Assembly: GCA_052318935.1 (NCBI GenBank)
Contig: JBQRKO010000009.1
Reading direction: 5' to 3' (one strand)
Source: Niallia sp052318935
GTDB lineage: Bacteria; Bacillota; Bacilli; Bacillales; Cytobacillaceae
Length of the DNA: 64,000 nt
In this document: positions 36,842 to 45,713 of the stretch, in pieces
How the letters are laid out: the number at the start of each line of letters is the position of its first letter
How positions within the stretch are numbered: position 1 is the first letter of the stretch
The notes under the pieces: generated by a model
The model's database searches: none
Told to the model about the DNA's origin: nothing
What the model saw: the letters and a program-made list of their open reading frames with translations, nothing else
Made by a program: the position numbers and the translations under genes

Positions 36842-36964
36842 TTCTTCTAAATATAGTTTTTCCAGATTGCGATTGAAAAACCAACTTAACTTTTTACAGT
36901 CATAACAACTATTAACGGAGGTGGAAGTATTTAATTGGAATAATAAAACGATATTTCTCTTAAC

Positions 36965-36996
36965 AAAAGCCATGACCCTTACTAGGCCATGGCTTT
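36965..36996 (-). terminator. Terminator after ileS
   Basis: AAAGCCATGGCC and GGGTCATGGCTTTT form a near-perfect hairpin on the minus strand, about 22 bases after the ileS stop. Confidence 0.75.
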
Positions 36997-37018
36997 AACT
37001 TAAAGAAAAAATATCTTA

Positions 37019-39790
37019 TTAAGCTAAGTCGCTGTAATTTTCTTTTACTACGCTTGCACATCTAGCACATAGTGTTGCATGGTCTGCATCCGTGCCAATA
37101 TCTGTTGTAACAGTCCAGCATCTTTCACAAGTTTCGCCATCTGCTTTTGAAACAATGATTGCAGCATGCTCCAATTTTAATGCATTTTCAGGTGCTAGTT
37201 CATAATCACCAGCTACTTCAAAACCAGAAACAATAAATAATTGTTTTAAATTCTCTTGAATAGAATTTAGCAGTTCATTTGTTTCTTCGTTAACATATAA
37301 AGTGATTTTTGCAGCAAGTGATTTCCCGATTACTTTTTGGTTGCGCGCTTCTTCTAATGCTTTTAATACATCATCACGCAGTTGCATAAATTTATTCCAT
37401 TTTTCTAAAAGAGCTTCACTATTTTTATGTTCCACATATTCAGGGAAATCCGTTAACTGTACACTCTCTTCTACTGCAGATGTAATATGAGTCCATACCT
37501 CATCTGCTGTATGAGGAAGAATTGGTGCAACTAGTTTCGTTAAACTGATTAAGCTTTCATATAAAACTGTTTGAATTGCTCTTCTTTCATGATTATCATT
37601 TGCTTCAATATATAAAACATCTTTTGCAAAATCTAAATAGAATGCACTTAAATCAAGTGTGCAGAAATTATTAATATTATGATAAATAGTTGAAAACTCA
37701 AATTTATCATAAGCATCATTTACATTTCTAATTAAATTATTCAATTTAACCATCATAAATTGATCCACTTCACGAAGATCATTATATGATACAGTATTTT
37801 TTTGCGGATCAAAATCTGCTAAGTTGCCTAATAAGAAGCGGAACGTATTTCTGATTTTGCGATATACTTCTGTTACTTGTTTTAAAATAGCGTCTGAAAC
37901 ACGTACATCTGCTTGGAAATCAACAGAAGCAACCCATAAACGCAAAATGTCTGCACCTAGCTGGTTCATTACTTTTGCAGGCACGACTACATTTCCAAGG
38001 GATTTACTCATTTTTCTGCCTTCTCCATCAAGAGCAAAACCGTGGCTTAGCACACCTTTATACGGCGCTTTGCCAGTAACCGCTACAGCAGTTGATAGTG
38101 ATGAGTTAAACCAGCCTCGATATTGGTCGGAACCTTCTAAATAAAGATCTGCCGGTCTTTGTAATTCTGGTCTTTCTTCCAAAACTGATTGATGTGATGA
38201 ACCTGAATCAAACCAAACATCCATAATGTCTGTTTCTTTTGTAAATGTACCGTTAGGGCTTCCTGGATGTGTAAAGCCTTCTGGCAATAATTCTTTTGCT
38301 GATTTTTCAAACCAAATATTTGAACCATGCTCTCTAAACAGAGAAGAGATGTGATCGATTGTTTCATCAGTAATAATGCTCTCGCCATTTTCTGCATAAA
38401 ATACCGGGATTGGCACTCCCCACGCACGCTGTCTTGAAATACACCAGTCGCCGCGATCGCGTACCATGTTGTACAGTCTTGTTTCTCCCCAAGAAGGTAC
38501 CCATTTTGTTTCTTTAACTGCTTCTAATAACTCTTTTCTGAAGTCTTTTATAGAAGCAAACCATTGGGCAGTTGCACGGAAGATAACCGGTTTTTTAGTT
38601 CTCCAATCATGCGGATAAGAATGGGTAATAAATTCTAATTTTAAAAGAGCGCCGACTTCTTGTAATTTCTCGGTAATTGGTTTATTTGCTTTATCATAAA
38701 ATAACCCTTCAAATCCAGGTGCATCTGATGTCATTAATCCTTTATCATCAACTACACTTAATACTTCCAAGCCATACTTCTGACAAACTAGGAAGTCATC
38801 TTCCCCATGGCCAGAAGCAGTATGAACGCAGCCTGTACCAGCGTCTGTTGTAACATGTTCGCCTAACATAACAAGGGATTCACGATCATAGAAAGGATGA
38901 ACTGCTTTAATATTCTCAAGCTCCGATCCTTTAACTTCTTGAACCACTGTTGTATCAGTCCACTCTAATTCTGTTGTCACCGTCTCTAATAAGTCTTTTG
39001 CTACTAAATATTTATTTCCTTTTTCCTCTACAATGACATATGTTAGTTCTGGATGAACGGAAATTCCAAGGTTTGCTGGAAGCGTCCATGGAGTTGTTGT
39101 CCAAATAACGATTTGAACATCTTCTCCAATTACGCCATTTCCTTCTTTCACTTTGAAGCCAACATAAATGGATGGCGACTGCTTATCTTTGTATTCAATT
39201 TCAGCTTCTGCCAATGCAGATTCACTTGTTGGGGACCAATAAACTGGTTTTAATCCTTTGTAGATATAGCCTTTTTTCGCCATTTCTCCAAATACTTTAA
39301 TTTGCTGCGCTTCATATGCCGGCTTTAACGTAATATATGGATTTTCCCAATCGCCGCGTACACCTAAACGTTTGAATTGTTCTCTTTGACTGTCAATTTG
39401 TTCAAGTGCATACTCTTCGCAAAGTTTGCGAAATTCAGCAACCGTCATTTCTTTTCGCTTTACCCCTTTATTTGTAAGGGCTTGTTCAATCGGCAGACCA
39501 TGTGTATCCCAGCCCGGTACATAAGGTGCATTAAAACCAGTCATCGATTTATAGCGGATAATAAAATCTTTTAAAATTTTATTCAAGGCATGGCCAATAT
39601 GAATATCACCGTTTGCATATGGCGGTCCATCATGCAAAATATATTTTGGACGATCTTTTGTACGTTCTTGTACTTTTTCATAAATATTCATATCATTCCA
39701 TTGCGCCTGAATATCTGGCTCACGGTTAGGCAGATTACCTCTCATCGGAAATGCTGTTTTCGGCATAAGCAATGTGTCTTTGTATTCCAT
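37019..39790 (-). CDS. ileS: Isoleucyl-tRNA synthetase
   Basis: Charges tRNA-Ile and edits misactivated valine. The 923-residue class I enzyme contains HIGH in GDIHIGHALN (64-67), a large editing insert with TTTPWTLPANL, the KMSKS loop in RKMSKSLGN, and a C-terminal zinc site with CERCW and CARC pairs. The ATG at 39790 has RBS TGGAGGAA. A T-box leader directly upstream senses uncharged tRNA. Length and type match the B. subtilis enzyme. Confidence 0.97.
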   Translation of the reverse strand: MEYKDTLLMPKTAFPMRGNLPNREPDIQAQWNDMNIYEKVQERTKDRPKYILHDGPPYANGDIHIGHALNKILKDFIIRYKSMTGFNAPYVPGWDTHGLPIEQALTNKGVKRKEMTVAEFRKLCEEYALEQIDSQREQFKRLGVRGDWENPYITLKPAYEAQQIKVFGEMAKKGYIYKGLKPVYWSPTSESALAEAEIEYKDKQSPSIYVGFKVKEGNGVIGEDVQIVIWTTTPWTLPANLGISVHPELTYVIVEEKGNKYLVAKDLLETVTTELEWTDTTVVQEVKGSELENIKAVHPFYDRESLVMLGEHVTTDAGTGCVHTASGHGEDDFLVCQKYGLEVLSVVDDKGLMTSDAPGFEGLFYDKANKPITEKLQEVGALLKLEFITHSYPHDWRTKKPVIFRATAQWFASIKDFRKELLEAVKETKWVPSWGETRLYNMVRDRGDWCISRQRAWGVPIPVFYAENGESIITDETIDHISSLFREHGSNIWFEKSAKELLPEGFTHPGSPNGTFTKETDIMDVWFDSGSSHQSVLEERPELQRPADLYLEGSDQYRGWFNSSLSTAVAVTGKAPYKGVLSHGFALDGEGRKMSKSLGNVVVPAKVMNQLGADILRLWVASVDFQADVRVSDAILKQVTEVYRKIRNTFRFLLGNLADFDPQKNTVSYNDLREVDQFMMVKLNNLIRNVNDAYDKFEFSTIYHNINNFCTLDLSAFYLDFAKDVLYIEANDNHERRAIQTVLYESLISLTKLVAPILPHTADEVWTHITSAVEESVQLTDFPEYVEHKNSEALLEKWNKFMQLRDDVLKALEEARNQKVIGKSLAAKITLYVNEETNELLNSIQENLKQLFIVSGFEVAGDYELAPENALKLEHAAIIVSKADGETCERCWTVTTDIGTDADHATLCARCASVVKENYSDLA

Positions 39791-39905
39791 TTATTAATTC
39801 CTCCATTAATTATATTCTGTTTGTATTCATACAGGTTTTCCCTCAGGTTGGTATGCTTCTTTTCTATTATAGTCTTTGTAAGTTGTTAGTTAATCAGAAC
39901 ATAAC

Positions 39906-40176
39906 AAAAAACCTCCTCATCCCATAAAAGGGACGAGAAGGTTTATATTTATCCCGCGGTACCACCCTTATAGACAGAAATAACTTCTATCCACTTTGAG
40001 CATTTTGTAACGGTGATGAACCGCCTTTTCCTACTTACACGTTCAAAAAAGGTACTCGAGGGTGATTTTCCAATTCCGACTTATACCAGGCTTCCACCAT
40101 CCCTGATTCGCTTTTACATAAGTTTCCCGAAATTTGTACTGTCCCTGTCTACGCAAACATGAATATACTTTTGTTA
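39906..40176 (-). promoter_or_regulatory. T-box leader of ileS
   Basis: On the minus strand the conserved T-box AAGGGTGGTACCGCGGG lies near 39953-39970, followed by a terminator hairpin with CTTCTCGTCCC and GGGATGAGGAGG arms and a T run (39906-39943). Upstream, GGAATTGGAAAATCACC contains an ATC that may be the isoleucine specifier codon. Uncharged tRNA-Ile would allow read-through. Confidence 0.93.
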
Positions 40177-40180
40177 AAAA

Positions 40181-40210
40181 ATTATAGGCTAAAATAGCTC
40201 TGTTCGTCAA
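40181..40210 (-). promoter_or_regulatory. Promoter of the ileS T-box transcript
   Basis: TTGACG (40205-40210) and TATAAT (40181-40186), 18 bases apart on the minus strand, directly upstream of the T-box region. Confidence 0.75.
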
Positions 40211-40221
40211 GATAAGATCGA

Positions 40222-40719
40222 TTATTTCGCAGAATTTAACTCAGAAGCGTCCAATTCGTATTCTAACAAATGGTCCCAATCGTCATTATTTAACATATCC
40301 AATTGAGCTTCTATCAGCATTTTAAATCGAGTTCGAAACACTTTTGACTGCTTTTTCAGCTCTTCAATTTCCAATGCGATTTTTCTCGCTTTTGATAATG
40401 ACTCATTAATTATTCGGTCCGCATTTTTTTCTGCTTCTTTAATGATTAATTTCGCTTCTTTTTGTGCGTTTCGTTTTACTTCTTCTGCTGCTTCTTGTGC
40501 AACAACTATCGATTTATTTAATGTTTCTTCTATATTATTATAGTGGCCAATTCGGTCAGTTAATTCGCTTAATCTCTCATCCAACGCTTTTTTTTCACGA
40601 ATAATGTTTTCATAATCCTTTATCACTTGATCTAAAAATTCATTTACTTCGTCTTCATCATACCCACGAAAACCTTTACTAAATTCTTTATTATGAATAT
40701 CTAACGGTGTTAATGGCAT
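40222..40719 (-). CDS. divIVA: Cell-division site determinant DivIVA
   Basis: Coiled-coil protein that marks poles and septa by sensing negative membrane curvature. The 165-residue protein begins MPLTPLDIHNKEFSKGFRGY, the membrane-binding N-terminal domain, and continues as a long coiled coil (about 30-145) with an acidic end. The ATG at 40719 has GGGAGGTGG upstream. A possible extended -10 (TGTTACAAT on the minus strand, 40867-40875) lies upstream. Confidence 0.94.
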   Translation of the reverse strand: MPLTPLDIHNKEFSKGFRGYDEDEVNEFLDQVIKDYENIIREKKALDERLSELTDRIGHYNNIEETLNKSIVVAQEAAEEVKRNAQKEAKLIIKEAEKNADRIINESLSKARKIALEIEELKKQSKVFRTRFKMLIEAQLDMLNNDDWDHLLEYELDASELNSAK

Positions 40720-40957
40720 GCCGCCACCTCCCAAACTTCTATTTCATTTTCCTTTTCGTTATGTATCATTTTACAACAATTCGACAACATCAACGTAATT
40801 CCTTTATTTTTTTTGAAAATACGTCAAAAAAAGTGAGTTAGAGACAAAATAATTGCTATTGAAAATATTGTAACATAGTTAAGATAGAAAAAAACTATTC
40901 TTTTTGGAAAGAAAAGCAAAATGTTTGTCCTATAAATGCAAGAAGTACCGTATGGAC

Positions 40958-41731
40958 TTATTTGATTCTACCTATAATGACTCTCCATTTATCTTTTTTT
41001 GTTCTTCCTTCAATTACTTTTATGATGGATCTTCCATGCCCTCTAACGGAAAGTACATCTCCTTCTTCACAAACGAAAGCCACTTGTTCCACTGTCGTGA
41101 AATTTACTTTTGTTAAACCATTTGTAATAAAATTTTGCGCTTTTTGTCTAGATATATTGTAAATTCCAGCAAGTACGGTATCCAACCTTAAAGATGAAAG
41201 AGTCGTACTACTTTCGGTCCAATTTTCTTCTGTATGTAATACGTTATCCCACTGTTCCTCTTTTAGCTGCACTTTCGCTTTCCCGATAGAATTTAATTGC
41301 AAACGAACATAATCTTTCATCTCTTCACATAAAATAAGCTGAATTCTGTCCTCTTTTATTAATATATCGCCAAATTTACTTCTGGTTAATCCTAATGACA
41401 TAATACTACCTAGCACTTGAGGATGTTCAATGGTAATAAATTTCTTAGGATACTCTATTTCCATTAATGTCAGCTGAAAATCATCTTCCTCTTTTTGATA
41501 ATAATCGGGAAATAATAACGCTCTTTTCCGTTCGGCTTCTTTTGTTCCCCCTGAAAAGGCAACTTTAATCGACTGATTTTGACCAATGATCATACTGACT
41601 ATTTTTTGTTCTCGAGGATCTAAAAAATCGGTCAGCTTTGGTGCATAGGAATTTTCTACATCGTTTCGCCAAGCAAACACTTGATCAATAAAGTCTTTTT
41701 CTTCCGGTCGAAAATGCTGATAGATTGACAT
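40958..41731 (-). CDS. ylmH: S4-domain RNA-binding protein YlmH
   Basis: RNA-binding protein between the ylm genes and divIVA; its B. subtilis counterpart has been linked to ribosome quality control. The 257-residue protein begins MSIYQHFRPEEKDFIDQV and has a C-terminal S4 domain around LRLDTVLAGIYNISRQKAQNF and CEEGDVLSVRGHGR. The ATG at 41731 has GAAGGGGGA upstream. Confidence 0.92.
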   Translation of the reverse strand: MSIYQHFRPEEKDFIDQVFAWRNDVENSYAPKLTDFLDPREQKIVSMIIGQNQSIKVAFSGGTKEAERKRALLFPDYYQKEEDDFQLTLMEIEYPKKFITIEHPQVLGSIMSLGLTRSKFGDILIKEDRIQLILCEEMKDYVRLQLNSIGKAKVQLKEEQWDNVLHTEENWTESSTTLSSLRLDTVLAGIYNISRQKAQNFITNGLTKVNFTTVEQVAFVCEEGDVLSVRGHGRSIIKVIEGRTKKDKWRVIIGRIK

Positions 41732-41766
41732 CAACTAATCCCCCTTCTAAAACGGTTTAAAACAAA

Positions 41767-41971
41767 GGCTGTTTTCGTATAGTTTGTTGCTTTTAAACTC
41801 GCAGCCTGAATACACTTCGTCCGTTTAGCGAGCGTCGAGCCTCCTCGTCGCATACGCTCTGCTTAAGTCTCGTCTTCCTCGCATTCCCACAGGAGTCTAC
41901 GTGTATTCAGTCTGCTGAGTACTTCTTCTTCCATTTTTTACGTAAAAACAACAAACTTTGAGAAAACAGCC
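41767..41971. mobile_element. MITE-like repeat, family A copy 2
   Basis: A 205-bp element with ends GGCTGTTTTCGTATAGTTTG and, on the minus strand, GGCTGTTTTCTCAAAGTTTG. The 8 bases AAAACAAA flank it on both sides (41759-41766 and 41972-41979), a perfect target duplication. It lies between ylmH and ylmG in what is otherwise a compact operon. Confidence 0.88.
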
Positions 41972-41992
41972 AAAACAAAAAGAAAAAAGGCC

Positions 41993-42018
41993 ATCTTCCA
42001 GCCCTTTTTCCGTTGTTT
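41993..42018 (-). terminator. Terminator-like hairpin after ylmG
   Basis: AAAAAGGGC and GGCCTTTTTT form a hairpin with a T run on the minus strand, immediately after the ylmG stop and before the family A element. It may end the ylmC-ylmG message before ylmH. Confidence 0.55.
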
Positions 42019-42021
42019 CTA

Positions 42022-42285
42022 TTAAACGAACCAGGTAAATAGTTGTCTTACGCCACCCATTGCTAATCGTAAAACAAAAATAGCTACAATTGGAGATATA
42101 TCAATCATGCCAATCGGAGGAATAAATCTTCTGAATTGCTCTAAATACGGTTCACAAATACGTGCTAAAATTCTGCCAAATCCCGTTTCTTTTGCACTTG
42201 GAATCCATGACATTAATATATAAATAATTAAGGCATATGAATAGACTGTAATTAAGTTGATGATTATATTATATAACATGACCAT
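42022..42285 (-). CDS. ylmG: YggT-family membrane protein YlmG
   Basis: An 87-residue protein with two transmembrane segments and the YggT signature ALIIYILMSWIPSAKETGFG with the conserved EPYLEQFRRFIPPIGMIDISP. Linked to division or envelope by neighbourhood; biochemical role not established. The ATG at 42285 has AGGTGGTAG upstream, and the gene follows sepF. Confidence 0.92.
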   Translation of the reverse strand: MVMLYNIIINLITVYSYALIIYILMSWIPSAKETGFGRILARICEPYLEQFRRFIPPIGMIDISPIVAIFVLRLAMGGVRQLFTWFV

Positions 42286-42291
42286 AAAGGG

Positions 42292-42765
42292 CTACCACCT
42301 CGAATGTTCAAATTCAGTTTCTTGGAGAATTTGCGAAATATTTCCCGATACTTCGACATTATCAGGCGTACATAAAAAGATATCGGTTCCAATTTTTTGA
42401 ATATCTCCACCTATAGCATATACAGTGCCGCTCAGAAAATCGACAATCCTTTTTCCTTGATCCTTTTCAATACGCTGCAGGTTGACAACAACAGCACGTC
42501 TGTTTTTTAATTGATCAGCAATATCTTGTGCCTCTGCATATACACGTGGCTCTACTAAAAATACTTTTGATGATTTTTGTACACTTTGCAAACTAACCAC
42601 ATTTTGTTTCTGCCCAGTTGATTGCGATTGATTCGATATATGATGTGGTTGTTGCTGCTGTTTATACTGTTTTACTGGTTCTACTTCTTCTTCGTATCTT
42701 TCTTGTTCCTCATCATAATCATCTTCTAAAAAGAAGAACGTTTTGATTTTCGATTTTATACTCAT
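42292..42765 (-). CDS. sepF: Cell-division protein SepF
   Basis: Membrane-bound ring-forming partner of FtsZ. The 157-residue protein has an N-terminal amphipathic segment (MSIKSKIKTFFFLED), a low-complexity acidic and Gln-rich linker, and the SepF core (about 65-150) with ADQLKNRRAVVVNLQRI and RIVDFLSGTVYAIGGDIQKIG. Located in the ylm cluster as in B. subtilis (ylmF). Confidence 0.95.
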   Translation of the reverse strand: MSIKSKIKTFFFLEDDYDEEQERYEEEVEPVKQYKQQQQPHHISNQSQSTGQKQNVVSLQSVQKSSKVFLVEPRVYAEAQDIADQLKNRRAVVVNLQRIEKDQGKRIVDFLSGTVYAIGGDIQKIGTDIFLCTPDNVEVSGNISQILQETEFEHSRW

Positions 42766-42775
42766 TTTAAGCCTC

Positions 42776-43453
42776 CTATCTGTCGTTTCCTACTAAAGCA
42801 GTGCCAATTCTTATCATGGTTGCTCCTTCTTCGATAGCAATCGAGTAATCATTTGACATTCCCATAGAAAGCTCTCTACATGGTGCATACGATAACTGCA
42901 GCTTTTGAATTTCTGTTTGCAGCTGCTTTAATGATCGGAAGCAATAACGAAGCTGTGCTTCATCATCTGTAAATGGCGCCATCGTCATTAATCCGACAAT
43001 TTGAATATTCGTATACTCAGATAAATTTTTTATAAAGCTGATTGTTTCTTCAGATGCCAATCCATGTTTGGATTCTTCTTGTGAAGTATTCACTTGTACA
43101 AAACATTTTATTGTTCTATCAGCACGTTTATGTATCTCTTTTGCTAAACTCAAACGATCAAGTGAATGGATATAATCGACATAATCAATAATACTTTTTA
43201 CTTTTCTCGTTTGCAAGGAGCCGATAAAATGCCATACAGGCTTGTCCTTTAATGTTTCATATTTAGATAGAAGTCCATCTTCCCGATTTTCTCCTAAATG
43301 ACTCACACCTGTCTCAAGTGCTTCTTGGGCTCTTTCTATTGTAACATATTTTGTCACCGCAATTACGGTAATATCATCCTTTGAGCGATGTGCTTTTTGA
43401 CAAGCTTCTTCAATATTCTTTTCTATTTCTAATAAATTATTTTTTACAAACAT
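42776..43453 (-). CDS. ylmE: PLP-homeostasis protein, YggS family
   Basis: Pyridoxal-phosphate-binding alanine-racemase-like fold protein (YggS/PLPBP) involved in vitamin B6 and amino-acid balance. About 225 residues; PLP lysine in VIAVTKYV, HFIGSLQTRKV, the phosphate site GLMTMAPF and SMGMSNDYSIAIEEG. I chose ATG at 43453, just past the pgeF stop; an upstream ATG at 43468 inside pgeF with a GGAGAG stretch is also possible. Confidence 0.9.
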   Translation of the reverse strand: MFVKNNLLEIEKNIEEACQKAHRSKDDITVIAVTKYVTIERAQEALETGVSHLGENREDGLLSKYETLKDKPVWHFIGSLQTRKVKSIIDYVDYIHSLDRLSLAKEIHKRADRTIKCFVQVNTSQEESKHGLASEETISFIKNLSEYTNIQIVGLMTMAPFTDDEAQLRYCFRSLKQLQTEIQKLQLSYAPCRELSMGMSNDYSIAIEEGATMIRIGTALVGNDR

Positions 43454-43454
43454 T

Positions 43455-44282
43455 TTAAACGGTAACATCCTCTCTCCAACCGATAAAACTCATCATTCTT
43501 CCTGTTTTCCCATTATCTCGGCGATGTGAAAAGAAGTAGTCCTCATGATGGCTGGTACAATAATTTGTAAGTTGTATATTTTTTTCGGAAACCCCTGCTT
43601 TTATTAGAATTTGCTTATTAAGCTGCTGTAAATTTAACGCATATTGATTGGGCGAAACTAAATAATATGGTTTTGCCTCATCTGCTGACAATATCTTTTC
43701 TACTTCGGCAATTACGCGATCATCGACAATATACCTCCGCTCGGAAATAGAAGGACCAATCACAGCCATTATTTCATTTGCTTTAATGTGATGTGAATTA
43801 AATACGGCAATCATTTCTTTAGCAATATTCTGTACGGTTCCTTTCCAGCCTGCATGAGCAATTCCAATTGCACCTGTTGCGGGATGGAAGAAGTATAACG
43901 GCACACAATCAGCATAGCATAATGTTAATAGCACTCCTTTTTCCATTGTAAAAAAACCGTCTGTATCTGTGCAGGCACTTTCATAATCAAAGGCTCCTTT
44001 GCCAGCATGCTCCTTTGTCACGATTTCAATATTCGTTTGATGCGTTTGTTCTGCTCCCACCCATTTTTCTAACGGAAAATCCAATTTGTCTGCAACAATT
44101 TTACGATTAGCACAAACCGTTTCTTTTAAATCATTCACGTGAAAAGCAAGATTTAAACTTTGTAATTCTTTTTCACTTTTGCCGCCATTTTTCGTGGAAA
44201 ATCCAGCAAGCAAATTAGGATATGCTTTACACCAATCAGCGATCGTAAAAAACTCTTGTTCCTGTAAAATAAATGGCTCCAT
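43455..44282 (-). CDS. pgeF: Peptidoglycan editing factor PgeF (laccase-domain protein)
   Basis: YlmD/YfiH-family protein; related enzymes act as purine nucleoside phosphorylases or adenosine deaminases, and PgeF prevents a wrong amino acid entering the peptidoglycan stem in E. coli. The 275-residue protein has the metal-site motifs GAEQTHQ, CYADCVPLYF and AHAGWKGT. The ATG at 44282 lies upstream of ylmE, as in B. subtilis. Confidence 0.92.
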   Translation of the reverse strand: MEPFILQEQEFFTIADWCKAYPNLLAGFSTKNGGKSEKELQSLNLAFHVNDLKETVCANRKIVADKLDFPLEKWVGAEQTHQTNIEIVTKEHAGKGAFDYESACTDTDGFFTMEKGVLLTLCYADCVPLYFFHPATGAIGIAHAGWKGTVQNIAKEMIAVFNSHHIKANEIMAVIGPSISERRYIVDDRVIAEVEKILSADEAKPYYLVSPNQYALNLQQLNKQILIKAGVSEKNIQLTNYCTSHHEDYFFSHRRDNGKTGRMMSFIGWREDVTV

Positions 44283-44370
44283 TTTTCTAACCTCATTGTT
44301 TTTTTATAGTGTACCATACTCATGATAATTTGGTCATAAAAAAATCATTATTTACCTGTTAGAGAAGCTG

Positions 44371-44631
44371 TTATTCTTCCTGATCTGCCAATGCGAGATG
44401 ATTATTGTAGCGTACTAATATAACGTCTTCACCAATTTTTAATATATTGCTCCACGGAATGACAATATCTGCATCTCGTCCGAAAAAACCAAGCACTCTG
44501 CCAGGACCTCCTATTATGATCGATTCGATTTTTCCAGTTTGTAAATTTATATCAATATCCCCAATATTACCAAGTTTTTTCCCGTTGGCAACATTTACAA
44601 CATCTTTTATTTGAAAGTCAGATATTTTCAT
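44371..44631 (-). CDS. ylmC: PRC-barrel protein, YlmC/YmxH family
   Basis: An 86-residue PRC-barrel-domain protein of a family found in spore formers; role unknown. It begins MKISDFQIKDVVNVANGKKL and contains GDIDINLQTGKIESIIIGG. The ATG at 44631 has GGGGTGAAA upstream; an in-frame extension to 44652 is less likely. It follows sigG after a terminator. Confidence 0.88.
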   Translation of the reverse strand: MKISDFQIKDVVNVANGKKLGNIGDIDINLQTGKIESIIIGGPGRVLGFFGRDADIVIPWSNILKIGEDVILVRYNNHLALADQEE

Positions 44632-44718
44632 CACTATTTTCACCCCTACCATCTGTTTACCCGATAAGTAAAAACCATCGTATAGTAAGTATATGATGCA
44701 TAGCTGAAAAATTAGTAC

Positions 44719-44755
44719 AACAAAAAAGACTACCTTGAAAGTAGTCTTTTTTGTT
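44719..44755. terminator. Terminator between sigG and ylmC
   Basis: AACAAAAAAGACTAC and GTAGTCTTTTTTGTT form a near-perfect hairpin with T runs on both strands, 37 bases after the sigG stop. Confidence 0.85.
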
Positions 44756-44791
44756 GATTCAGTAATCTTTGTCCAATTTATACAAATACCA

Positions 44792-45571
44792 TTAACTTTG
44801 TATATTCTTATTCATTTGTTTAATAGCAGCTTTTTCTAATCGTGATACTTGCGCTTGTGAGATACCAATTTCATCAGCAACTTCCATCTGTGTTTTCCCT
44901 TGAAAAAACCGTTTTCGTAATATTAGCTTCTCTCGATCATTTAATCTTCTCATACCTTCTTTTAATGCAAGTTCTTCTACCCATTGAATATCCTTGTTTT
45001 TTTCATCACTTAACTGATCCATCACATAGATTGGATCTCCACCATCATTATAGATTGGTTCAAAAAGGGAAACTGGATCTTGGATTGCATCTAAAGCAAA
45101 TACAATATCCTCATGAGGAATATCCAGCTCTTTTGCTATTTCCTCAGCTGTCGGTTCCTTTGATGTTTTACTCATCAAACGCTCTCTTACTTGCAATGCT
45201 TTATAAGCGATATCTCTTAGAGACCTTGATACCCGAATCGGATTATTATCCCGCAAGTAACGACGAATTTCTCCAATAATCATCGGGACAGCATAGGTGG
45301 AAAACTTTACGTTTTGACTTAAATCAAAATTATCAATAGATTTCATTAGACCAATACAACCAACTTGAAATAAGTCGTCCACGAATTCGCCTCTATTATT
45401 AAACCGCTGAATAACACTTAAAACGAGGCGAAGATTTCCATTTACTAGACTTTCTCTCGCGGTTATATCACCCAGATGCATTTGCTTGAAGAGCTGTCTC
45501 ATTTCTTCGTTTTTTAATACTGGAAGCTTAGATGTATCCACACCGCAAATTTCTACTTTATTTCGAGTCAA
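44792..45571 (-). CDS. sigG: Forespore-specific RNA polymerase sigma-G
   Basis: Late forespore sigma factor. The 259-residue protein begins MTRNKVEICGVDTSKLPVLK, has region 2 with VDDLFQVGCIGLMKSIDNFD and the region 4 helix-turn-helix near QMEVADEIGISQAQVSRLEK. The frame is open to 45688, but the TTG at 45571 preceded by GGAGGGAAATAGA gives the exact family N-terminus. A SigF-type promoter lies upstream and terminators on both sides isolate it. Confidence 0.96.
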   Translation of the reverse strand: MTRNKVEICGVDTSKLPVLKNEEMRQLFKQMHLGDITARESLVNGNLRLVLSVIQRFNNRGEFVDDLFQVGCIGLMKSIDNFDLSQNVKFSTYAVPMIIGEIRRYLRDNNPIRVSRSLRDIAYKALQVRERLMSKTSKEPTAEEIAKELDIPHEDIVFALDAIQDPVSLFEPIYNDGGDPIYVMDQLSDEKNKDIQWVEELALKEGMRRLNDREKLILRKRFFQGKTQMEVADEIGISQAQVSRLEKAAIKQMNKNIQS

Positions 45572-45608
45572 TCTATTTCCCTCCTTACAGGAGCTGCTGT
45601 TCAAAAAA

Positions 45609-45637
45609 CAGTATCTCCTTGCGAAGGAAAAATATGC
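45609..45637 (-). promoter_or_regulatory. SigF-type promoter of sigG
   Basis: Minus strand GCATA (45633-45637), 14 bases, then GGAGATACTG (45609-45618), matching the SigF/SigG -35 and GGNNANANTN -10 patterns. It ends 38 bases before the sigG start. Confidence 0.6.
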
Positions 45638-45668
45638 ATGCACGAATTTTGCAATCTTTTTGCCCATC

Positions 45669-45698
45669 AAAAAAACCCTTGTAAACAAGGGTTTTTTT
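45669..45698 (-). terminator. Terminator after sigE
   Basis: AAACCCTTG TTTAC AAGGGTTTTTTT hairpin on the minus strand, a few bases past the sigE stop. It separates the spoIIGA-sigE message from sigG. Confidence 0.85.
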
Positions 45699-45713
45699 CT
45701 AAAAAATATTTTT

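Noticed and set aside
39791..40221. Small ORFs in the region upstream of ileS
   Set aside because: The region is fully explained by the T-box leader and its promoter.
45572..45688. Upstream extension of sigG
   Set aside because: It covers the terminator of sigE and the SigF-type promoter; the family start with a strong RBS is the TTG at 45571.
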